NCBI GenBank assembly: GCA_037446575.1
Contig: JBBIII010000020.1
Span: forward strand, 1-33,677
Direction: 5' to 3'
Length of the DNA: 33,677 nucleotides
Source of the DNA: JBBIII01 sp037446575
GTDB lineage: Bacteria > Bacteroidota > Ignavibacteria > UBA10030
Below, piece after piece: positions 22,900-29,538 of this stretch. Every line of letters starts with the position of its first letter. Within the stretch, counting starts at the first letter, position 1. Both the position numbers and the translations under genes were made by a program. The notes below the pieces were generated by a model, which saw nothing but the letters and a program-made list of their open reading frames with translations, was not told the DNA's origin and made no database searches.

Positions 22900-24855
22900 C
22901 TAACGCCACTCTCCTCTTATGCCAATTATCCAATTCCTACCCGGTTGCGGAAATCCGTAATCCGCTTGGTAGAATTTATCGAACAGATTATTTACTCTGC
23001 CGAATATACTATAATGCTTCAATACCGACTGTGAGATGTTAAAATTGAAACCTGAATAACCCGAAAGTTTTTTCAAAACGCGAGTATCTACATCGACGCC
23101 ATAAAATGAGCTGACAACTTTCATTTCTGCCGTAAGTGATAAACCAAATTCCCATAATCGGTTGTATGTAATATTAAGTGTATGCTCGGGACGATATTCA
23201 AGTATAGAGGTCTTTGCGCCTTTCGTTGTATTGATAGCAGATAAAAACGTATAACTAAAAGCAACTTTATTGCTGTTATCTAAATAAGAGGCTTCAAATT
23301 CTACTCCTTTAAACTCCGCAGTTCCGATATTCTGATATTGTTGAACGGCAGAATCAATCAACACAGTTTTAATTAATCCATCCACATCATTTAAAAAAAA
23401 TGCAGTACGGAAATTAATATTCTGAAAAAATAACTCGGCGCCAAATTCTGTATTTAAAGCGATTTCCGGATTCAAATTCGGATTTGGTGCATTGCGGCCA
23501 AGAATTTCGGCATAAAATTCTTTCATTGCCGGAAATCTGCTTTTGCGAGCCGCATGTCCATATAATTTTAAATTTTCCAAAACCATTTTGCCTACACCTA
23601 AATAACCATTAATTAATGAAGTAGAAGAGCGTAAAGGCGCACCGTTTGCAAAAACAGGGCGCATCCAATCTTTCCCTATCCCTATCACGAATTGAAAATC
23701 ATTGATCAATAAAATATCTTGTTCAAATCCGATTGAGTAAGTTTCGATCTCATATTTTCTAAACGGTTGATTGAAGTTACCCATCTCAGCATGCCGGTCG
23801 TTTTTATATGCGACTGTAGCTTTAGAAACTCCAAACTCAAATCCAGTAAAACGCAACGATGAATTTGCGCCAAAAGTATCGTCGTCATAAACGGAATGAA
23901 ACGCATACGGCTTTGTCTGCGTTTTAAAATTGCCGTCATCGTAAGCATCAAGCGTATTATTGAATTTTTCGTAGAAGATATTACCGCGCAAACTTAGTTT
24001 GTTAGATATATCAGTATTTAACGTCAGGTTCGCCACGTTTTTTCTCCAATCTGTAAAACGCCAATACCTCGGCTTTGATGTGAACATACTCGTTGGAATT
24101 CCCTTTACATCGTCAACTATTAGAAGTGAAAACGCGGCATCTATATTTGCAATTCGCTGAAATCCGGCTTTAATAAATCCGCTCCGCTTTGTTGATTGAC
24201 TATTTCTTCGCAAACCGCCGCTTTGCAATATCGTATTAGGAGCAGAGGAAGACATTGGAAAACCATCCGACTTAACAAATTCGCCGCTCACATTGAAATA
24301 GAATTTATCCAAGGAATAAAACGCTCCAACAGATGATGCATAGCTATTGCCCGCATGTAGATGAACAAAAGCATATGGCTTATCCGCTCTTTGCTTTGTA
24401 ACAATATTTACAATTCCACCCATTGCGTTAGGACCATAAAGAACAGAAGGCATACTTTTAGATATAGTAATTTTCTCTGTAGCGTGAGTCGGCAAAAAAT
24501 CTAAATCAAGAAGCTGGTCGTAAGGTAAATAAATTGGCGCACCATCTAAATATATAGCGACTTGAGTTTGATTAAATCCGCGTAACAATATTTGCCCTTC
24601 ATTTTTGGGGGATAAGGTTGTATGAATTCCGGGTACAAATGAAAGAGCCGTGCCTATTGTAGTAGCATTCATTGCAACTATTTCATCCATTCTTATTTCA
24701 CTGGAAGAAGTTGCTTTGATAATATTATCCCTATCTGCCATTACGATAACTTCACCAAGATTGTAAGTGCGAATTGAATCTTTCGATTTGATTTCAGCTT
24801 CTACGATATTCAAACAAATAAATAAAAGAATAATCAATGATAAATATGTTTTCAT
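22900..24855 (-). CDS. TonB-dependent outer-membrane receptor, BtuB-like
   Basis: Active-uptake receptor of the outer membrane. Signal peptide of about 20 residues (MKTYLSLIILLFICLNIVEA), then a TonB-box-like stretch NLGEVIVMADR, a plug domain at about 50-155 (ALSFVPGIHTTL, ILLRGFNQTQVAIYLDGAPI, PNAMGGIVNIVTK) and a beta-barrel to the end. The tail VNNLFDKFYQADYGFPQPGR resembles the C-terminus of BtuB and other small-cofactor receptors. The last residue is Arg after Trp, rather than the usual aromatic end. Length 651 suits a small-ligand receptor without a carboxypeptidase-like N-terminal domain. No cobalamin riboswitch is visible in the 129 bases upstream, so the ligand is open. Confidence 0.88.
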   Translation of the reverse strand: MKTYLSLIILLFICLNIVEAEIKSKDSIRTYNLGEVIVMADRDNIIKATSSSEIRMDEIVAMNATTIGTALSFVPGIHTTLSPKNEGQILLRGFNQTQVAIYLDGAPIYLPYDQLLDLDFLPTHATEKITISKSMPSVLYGPNAMGGIVNIVTKQRADKPYAFVHLHAGNSYASSVGAFYSLDKFYFNVSGEFVKSDGFPMSSSAPNTILQSGGLRRNSQSTKRSGFIKAGFQRIANIDAAFSLLIVDDVKGIPTSMFTSKPRYWRFTDWRKNVANLTLNTDISNKLSLRGNIFYEKFNNTLDAYDDGNFKTQTKPYAFHSVYDDDTFGANSSLRFTGFEFGVSKATVAYKNDRHAEMGNFNQPFRKYEIETYSIGFEQDILLINDFQFVIGIGKDWMRPVFANGAPLRSSTSLINGYLGVGKMVLENLKLYGHAARKSRFPAMKEFYAEILGRNAPNPNLNPEIALNTEFGAELFFQNINFRTAFFLNDVDGLIKTVLIDSAVQQYQNIGTAEFKGVEFEASYLDNSNKVAFSYTFLSAINTTKGAKTSILEYRPEHTLNITYNRLWEFGLSLTAEMKVVSSFYGVDVDTRVLKKLSGYSGFNFNISQSVLKHYSIFGRVNNLFDKFYQADYGFPQPGRNWIIGIRGEWR

Positions 24856-24984
24856 GTTATCTTTTTTGATTTGGAATTGACATTTAATGTGTGATCAAGT
24901 TTTTATTTTTAAACACGTGTAGAAATTAAAACTGTGAGTATTATATAATAAGCGTTAGAAAATAAGCGGAACAATATGTAGTGT

Positions 24985-26361
24985 TCAAATTTTTATTTTA
25001 TACTTCTGCATTAAGCGATATAATGTTGCGCGTCCTAATTTTAATTTTTTAGCAGCTTCGGCAATATTGCTTTCAGTAACCTTAAGTGCGTGCCTAATAG
25101 CATTTTCTTTAATCTTTTCGAACGGAAGAATTGCATCGCCTTTACTAAACATAGAGTGATGTTCATCTGCAATATCCGCCGAAGAATATAATTGAATCGG
25201 CATGGGTAATTCTTTTTCCGATATAACGTCGCTATCGGCAAGAACAACAGCGCGTTGTATCACATTCTCTAATTCTCTTACGTTACCAGGCCATGGATAA
25301 TTGTAAAGCAAATCGAGTGTTTTGCGAGAAAATTTCAATTTTGTTTTTCCGTTTTCCAATCCAAATTTAGATAAAAAATGTTCAACTAAAATGACAATGT
25401 CGGTTCTTCTTTGCCTCAATGGAGGCAAAACAATCGGAAAGGTCGATAACCTAAAATATAAATCTTCTCTAAAGTTTTTGTTCTTAACTTCTTCTAATAA
25501 ATTTCTATTGGTTGCAGAAATTAACCGCGCGTTTGTCGTTATAGTCTCGTTTCCGCCAACTCGGCTAAATTGTTTTTCTTGGATTACTCGCAATATCTTC
25601 GCTTGAAGACTTGGATCCAACTCGCCAATCTCATCTAAAAAAATTGTGCCGCCCATCGCCTGCTCAAATTTGCCTATTCTTCTTTGTATAGCTCCGGTAA
25701 AAGCTCCTTTTTCATGTCCAAAAAGCTCGCTCTCCAAAAGATCATGAGGAATAGAGGCGCAATTCACAACAACAAAGGGTCCGCTGCTTCGATTGCTATT
25801 ATGATGAATAGCGCGCGCAATTAATTCTTTTCCGGTGCCGCTTTCACCCAATAGCAACACACAAATATCATTATCCTTAATTCTATTAACTAACTTAAAT
25901 ACTTCCTGCATTTCACCGCTTTGAGATATTATATTGTCAAAGAGAAGACGATTATCCACACTTTCCCTTAAATGTTCTAATTCACGCGATAGCGAAGCAA
26001 GACGCAGACAATTTTTAATAGCAATTTCTAATTTAGGCCAATCTATCGGTTTATTAAAATAATCGGCGGCACCAAGCTTGAGAGTTTCAATTGCTACTTC
26101 TACACTTCCTTGAGCAGAAAGAATAATAACCGGGACATCCGGATATTGTTTTTTTATCTCTTTTAATAATTCCACACCGCTAATATCAGGCAACATCAAA
26201 TCTAATAATGCTAAATCCGGAGGTTCTGTTAAACGCTCTAAGAATGGTTTTCCCGAGTCGAAAACTTCAACACGATAACCCCAGCGTTTGCCGATCCAAA
26301 GTTCTAACATCATTAATATAGCTGGCTCATCGTCAACTATATATATAAGTTCATTCGCCAT
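24985..26361 (-). CDS. Sigma-54-dependent response regulator, NtrC class
   Basis: Three-domain activator of RpoN promoters. The receiver domain (1-120) has Asp10/Asp11, phosphoacceptor Asp54 in ALLDLMLPD and Lys104. The AAA+ domain (about 145-375) has Walker A GESGTGKE at 172-179, the sigma-54 contact loop GAFTGA at 219-224, Walker B GGTIFLDEIGE at 237-247 and the arginine-finger region YFRLSTFPI. The C-terminal Fis-type helix-turn-helix reads NIAEAAKKLKLGRATLYRLM. All parts appear intact at 458 residues. It follows the DHp-only gene by 97 bases. A sigma-54-like promoter lies before that pair and another faces the fibre locus, so this protein is the obvious candidate activator for both. Confidence 0.93.
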   Translation of the reverse strand: MANELIYIVDDEPAILMMLELWIGKRWGYRVEVFDSGKPFLERLTEPPDLALLDLMLPDISGVELLKEIKKQYPDVPVIILSAQGSVEVAIETLKLGAADYFNKPIDWPKLEIAIKNCLRLASLSRELEHLRESVDNRLLFDNIISQSGEMQEVFKLVNRIKDNDICVLLLGESGTGKELIARAIHHNSNRSSGPFVVVNCASIPHDLLESELFGHEKGAFTGAIQRRIGKFEQAMGGTIFLDEIGELDPSLQAKILRVIQEKQFSRVGGNETITTNARLISATNRNLLEEVKNKNFREDLYFRLSTFPIVLPPLRQRRTDIVILVEHFLSKFGLENGKTKLKFSRKTLDLLYNYPWPGNVRELENVIQRAVVLADSDVISEKELPMPIQLYSSADIADEHHSMFSKGDAILPFEKIKENAIRHALKVTESNIAEAAKKLKLGRATLYRLMQKYKIKI

Positions 26362-26458
26362 TTGTATCTAACTTAATCAAGCTTCAACAAAATTTTTACA
26401 ATTGTTTAAAATGTAGCTAATACAATGACGTTAAAATAAAGGATATGATTTTAAAATG

Positions 26459-26749
26459 CTACTTATCTTCGTATTTTGTAGACGAATTTATTAGTGCTTC
26501 GATTAACTTATCTAAGCGCCTCCCCTCATCCCTAATTATTTGAAGATATTCAAATTGACTTTTTTCTTTTATTGCAGGATCATCTAACAGCATTTCTGCG
26601 AATCCGATGATTGATGTAAGCGGCGTTCGTAATTCATGCGATATTTTTGTAAGAGGAATTTTAATAAATGAATTATCGTTTCCGGAAATAGGTTCGCATA
26701 AATCTACTATTTCATCGCGCTTTTTTTCTTTTCTTGAATTCATTTCCAT
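26459..26749 (-). CDS. Stand-alone histidine-kinase HisKA (DHp) domain
   Basis: A 96-residue protein that is little more than the dimerisation and phosphoacceptor domain of a sensor kinase: ISHELRTPLTSIIGFAEMLL with His38, then a second helix DEGRRLDKLIEALINSS. It stops with YEDK where a kinase would continue to its ATP-binding domain. The 97 bases that follow do not encode one in any frame, so I see no simple frameshift. There is no membrane segment. It could receive or pass phosphate to the regulator encoded next, act as a dimerising phosphatase-like partner, or be a truncated relic. Two ATG codons (residues 1 and 3) are possible starts. Confidence 0.75.
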   Translation of the reverse strand: MEMNSRKEKKRDEIVDLCEPISGNDNSFIKIPLTKISHELRTPLTSIIGFAEMLLDDPAIKEKSQFEYLQIIRDEGRRLDKLIEALINSSTKYEDK

Positions 26750-26782
26750 AATAAGTACACAGTTAAGATTTTAAAAATATAA

Positions 26783-26799
26783 CTCAATGAATATGCCAA
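26783..26799 (-). promoter_or_regulatory. Sigma-54-like promoter for HisKA/regulator genes
   Basis: TTGGCATATTCATTGAG on the minus strand fits TGGCAYR-N4-TTGCW except for GA in place of GC in the -12 part. It lies 34 bases before the HisKA start codon. The same core occurs in the opposite direction at 26993-27009. Confidence 0.6.
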
Positions 26800-26876
26800 T
26801 TGAAATATTAAGCAAAATCGACATTTTCCAGATTTGATATGTATAAAAACGATACTTTAATTCTTTTTTTATAGTA

Positions 26877-26940
26877 ATCACAATGAAATCATTAGAAAAA
26901 TTGAATGTTTCTCATATTGATTCAAAAATCTCATTGTGAT
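26877..26940. promoter_or_regulatory. Inverted repeat, possible activator binding sites
   Basis: ATCACAATGA (26877-26886) and TCATTGTGAT (26931-26940) are exact inverted copies separated by 44 bases. A related half, TCTCATATTGAT, lies just before the second (about 26909-26920) as a direct repeat of TCTCATTGTGAT. The set lies between two divergent sigma-54-like promoters, about 80-140 bases from the plus-strand start point, which suits enhancer sites for the NtrC-class regulator. Confidence 0.5.
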
Positions 26941-26992
26941 ACAGCACAAAAATCCTAACTAGTGAAAATCAGTAAAAATGCAAGCATTTAAA

Positions 26993-27009
26993 TTGGCATA
27001 CCTATTGAA
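26993..27009 (+). promoter_or_regulatory. Sigma-54-like promoter for the fibre locus
   Basis: TTGGCATACCTATTGAA fits TGGCAYR-N4-TTGCW with one mismatch (A for C in the -12 GC). Expected transcription start is near 27020, leaving a leader of about 70 bases before the first secreted-protein gene. It shares AATTGGCATA-N4-TTGA with the minus-strand promoter. Confidence 0.65.
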
Positions 27010-27089
27010 CATAGAGATGCACGAACATAAACATTATGGAAATTATTAAACAAAATTTATTATTAATCACTAAATTCAAAGGAACTACA

Positions 27090-27557
27090 ATGAAAAAATT
27101 ATCAATTATCGTTCTCGTTGTTGCGTTAAGCGCAATGGCATTCGCTCAGGATGCTACACAGAATGTAACTCTAACAGTTGGCGCGGTGCAAAAGATGAGT
27201 GTTTCCGGACCAGCAAGCTTATCAATTTCGGAAGGCGTTGCCGGAACAGATGCCTTAACTTCTGCTGTGAACAATGCAACAACTTATAATATTACTCATA
27301 ACCAAACTTCTCGAAAAATTACAGCAGCTCTTGATGTTAATATGCCTGCTGATATTACGTTAGAAATTTCGATGGCTAGCACAAAAGGAACAGGCGATGT
27401 TACAAAAGTCCTCTCTACAACAGCTCAAGATGTTGTTACGGCTATTGCAAGAGGCGCTGATGCGAACAGAGTTATTACATATACTCTCTCAGCTCTCGCA
27501 TCGGCCGGAGAATTTTCAGGCACAAGAACAGTATCTTTCACAATCGTTGCAAATTAA
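27090..27557 (+). CDS. Small secreted fibre-subunit-like protein 1
   Basis: 155 residues with signal peptide MKKLSIIVLVVALSAMAFAQ, cut probably before Gln20. The mature part is predicted all-beta, rich in Thr, Ala and Ser, with no cysteine. It starts with an alternating strand (TQNVTLTVGAV) that could serve as a donor strand, and ends VITYTLSALASAG then TRTVSFTIVAN, a pattern shared by all four small proteins of the locus. It is clearly paralogous to the protein at 32688 (TTYNI, then ARGADANRVITY against RRGSDANQAINY). The ATG at 27090 has AAAGGAA upstream; the earlier ATG at 27036 does not. A terminator follows directly, so this gene should be the most strongly expressed: a candidate major subunit. 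No database family is recognised; DUF4402 or spore-coat-U-like folds are possible. Confidence 0.75.
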   Translation: MKKLSIIVLVVALSAMAFAQDATQNVTLTVGAVQKMSVSGPASLSISEGVAGTDALTSAVNNATTYNITHNQTSRKITAALDVNMPADITLEISMASTKGTGDVTKVLSTTAQDVVTAIARGADANRVITYTLSALASAGEFSGTRTVSFTIVAN

Positions 27558-27585
27558 CCTGTAGTTCCTTAAGAATAAGGACAAT

Positions 27586-27627
27586 TGCGGGGGTTCAGAT
27601 GTTTTGAGCTTCCGCATTTTTATTTTT
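27586..27627 (+). terminator. Intrinsic terminator after subunit gene 1
   Basis: TGCGG (27586-27590) pairs with CCGCA (27612-27616), and the stem continues inward with GGGTTCA against TGAGCTT including G-U pairs. A T-rich run (TTTTTATTTTT) follows. It would end most transcripts after the first gene and let a fraction read into the rest of the locus. Confidence 0.75.
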
Positions 27628-27691
27628 AGAAAAGTGATTGAATATAGACACTTGTAATGTTATATTGGACAAAAATCAATAGCGATTAACT

Positions 27692-28204
27692 ATGCAAAAA
27701 AAGAACAAAAATTTTTTAAAAATCGCTTTACCTATTTTATTTTTACTCTTCTTTCCTGTTTCTATTTACGGACAAGTTATCGGAACGGCAACCCACACAA
27801 TTACAGTAAATGTTGCAACTATTGCTGTGTTACAATTAAATACAACAGCATTAAACCTTAATATTACTGGCGATAATGTTGTAGCTGGCAGTGATCTAAT
27901 GATAACTACAAATCAGACAACTACGCTTTCTTGGGGAACAAATAGCAGTAATGTAAAAATCACAGTCAGAACTGACAATCCAAATCCGTTATTTGAGTTA
28001 TGGATTGAAGCATCTATAAGCAATACTACATCTCCTACTGCATACAGTGTACCGGAGGTTAGACTTAAAACAACAGCAGATAATTTGATACTGGGTATGG
28101 GGCGAAGCTCTGGAAGCGCAATTATTAAATATAGAGCTGTAGCTTACGCTTCTCAAGGCACAGGCACCGATTCCCATGGACTTACTTTTACAATAACTAA
28201 CTAA
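27692..28204 (+). CDS. Small secreted fibre-subunit-like protein 2
   Basis: 170 residues; signal peptide to about residue 26 (KIALPILFLLFFPVSIYG), first mature residue Gln. The mature part is all-beta and without cysteine: HTITVNVATIAVLQLN at the start, Thr/Asn-rich strands in the middle, and the family ending SAIIKYRAVAYASQG then HGLTFTITN. This places it with the other three small proteins though the middle differs. The start has no good Shine-Dalgarno sequence. Its stop is six bases before the next start. A possible minor or adaptor subunit; function is inferred only from the locus. Confidence 0.68.
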   Translation: MQKKNKNFLKIALPILFLLFFPVSIYGQVIGTATHTITVNVATIAVLQLNTTALNLNITGDNVVAGSDLMITTNQTTTLSWGTNSSNVKITVRTDNPNPLFELWIEASISNTTSPTAYSVPEVRLKTTADNLILGMGRSSGSAIIKYRAVAYASQGTGTDSHGLTFTITN

Positions 28205-28210
28205 AAGAAT

Positions 28211-28690
28211 ATGTGGAAAATCATTTATAAAAAATTAATTATTATCGGTGTCTTTCTTGGTTGTCTTTTTCTTATTCACAGTCAAAGTAATGCACAGGGG
28301 GCGATATCGACGAAGGGGGGCAATCAAACAATTTCTATAACAACAGGCATAGCCGGCGGGCAACCTATAAGCGTTGTAAATACCGCTACATCCTTAAGCT
28401 ATAAATTAAATAAGAATTCTATACAAAAAATAACTGTTAGCACTGCTTGTCCGGGTCAACGTTTTTCGTTAAGAGTTTTAGCGGTAAGTGTAACGCAAGG
28501 GACACCATCGGTAGAAAGGACTTTGATTAACGGAAATCCAGCATTAGATTTTATTACAGAAATCCCAGCTCGGGCTGGTAATGGTCAAGCAACATTACAA
28601 TATACAGCGTCTGCCACATATGAACAAGGAAACAGCGTTGAACTTGGTAACGATCTTCACACAGTAACTTATACAATCATAGAGCTTTAA
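28211..28690 (+). CDS. Small secreted fibre-subunit-like protein 3
   Basis: 159 residues; signal peptide to about residue 28 (LIIIGVFLGCLFLIHSQSNA), then Gln. The mature protein begins with a QTISITTGIAGGQPISV strand, has one cysteine in the mature part (TACPGQRFSLRV), and ends ATLQYTASATYEQG then LHTVTYTIIEL, which follows the shared C-terminal pattern. It lies six bases after gene 2 and eleven before gene 4, so it is in the same transcript. No family is recognised. As the most divergent small protein, it may be a tip or base subunit; that is speculation. Confidence 0.65.
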   Translation: MWKIIYKKLIIIGVFLGCLFLIHSQSNAQGAISTKGGNQTISITTGIAGGQPISVVNTATSLSYKLNKNSIQKITVSTACPGQRFSLRVLAVSVTQGTPSVERTLINGNPALDFITEIPARAGNGQATLQYTASATYEQGNSVELGNDLHTVTYTIIEL

Positions 28691-28701
28691 CAGGATAAAT
28701 A

Positions 28702-29529
28702 ATGAAACACGCTTATAATATCTTATTACTCAGCCTGATTTTAATATTGGTTTTTCCATCAGCTCTTTTTGCACAAATTTCGATTCTTAGCGAATTAAGT
28801 AATGACCGTGAAGCACGTTTAGGAGAAACTTACAGCGGTTCAATCACAATCCGCAACGAAACACAAGAACCGCAAGAGGCAAAGATATATCAAACCGATT
28901 ATACTTTTCAATCTAACGGCGCTAATAATTATGGCGAGCCGGGAAGCAATCCGCGTTCAAATTCAAGTTGGGTTGCTTTCAGTCCTTCTTTTGTAACCCT
29001 TCCACCCCAAGGAACAACTGTAGTCAATTTTGTAGTAAATGTTCCACATCAATTAGCAGAGCAACCTCTTGTAGGCACTTACTGGAGCATGCTTATGGTA
29101 GAAGGAATTGCAAAAGGTTCTGCAGAATCGACTTTACCAGAAAAGAATAAAAAAACACAAATGGGTATTACACAGACAATTCGCTATGGTATTCAAATAT
29201 CGACTAGCATTATTAATACGGGAGCAAGAAAAATTCAACTTAGCAATGTAAAAATCATAAAAAAGGATGATGGCAAGCGGATTTTCCAAATTGACATTGA
29301 AAACAGTGGAGACCTTATTATGAGGCCTGATGTTTATGTTGAATTATTTAATGAACAAGGCGTATCGTTAGGAAAATTTCAAGGAATAAAGAATAGGATT
29401 TATCCGAGCACTTCAGTGCGTCAAAACATCGATGTAAGCAGCGCGCCGCCGGGAACATATAAAGCGCTCGTTGTTGTTGACGCTGGAGGCGAAGACGTAT
29501 TTGGCGCTCAATATACATTAATATTTTGA
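28702..29529 (+). CDS. PapD-like periplasmic chaperone candidate
   Basis: 275 residues; signal peptide to about residue 24 (ILLLSLILILVFPSALFA). Two Ig-like domains are suggested. The first (about 26-140) has GETYSGSITIRNETQEPQEA and AFSPSFVTLPPQGTTVVNFV, which parallels the pilus-chaperone pattern of an early strand, then a Pro-rich loop, then a strand of alternating hydrophobic residues. The second (about 165-275) has IFQIDIENSGDLIMRPDVYV and YPSTSVRQNIDVSSAPPGTY, similar in layout to domain 2 of archaic (Csu-type) chaperones. It also resembles DUF916/WxL-type Ig proteins. Its position directly before a large outer-membrane barrel and after three secreted subunits supports the chaperone reading. 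AGGA precedes the ATG. Confidence 0.65.
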   Translation: MKHAYNILLLSLILILVFPSALFAQISILSELSNDREARLGETYSGSITIRNETQEPQEAKIYQTDYTFQSNGANNYGEPGSNPRSNSSWVAFSPSFVTLPPQGTTVVNFVVNVPHQLAEQPLVGTYWSMLMVEGIAKGSAESTLPEKNKKTQMGITQTIRYGIQISTSIINTGARKIQLSNVKIIKKDDGKRIFQIDIENSGDLIMRPDVYVELFNEQGVSLGKFQGIKNRIYPSTSVRQNIDVSSAPPGTYKALVVVDAGGEDVFGAQYTLIF

Positions 29530-29538
29530 GTAAAGAAC

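Noticed and set aside
24856..24984. A cobalamin riboswitch upstream of the BtuB-like receptor.
   Set aside because: Only 129 AT-rich bases are available and no B12-box-like conserved segment is seen.
27661..27691. A sigma-54 promoter before subunit gene 2 (ATTGGACAAAAATCAAT).
   Set aside because: It has GG but not the CA after it, and the -12 part does not fit at the right spacing.
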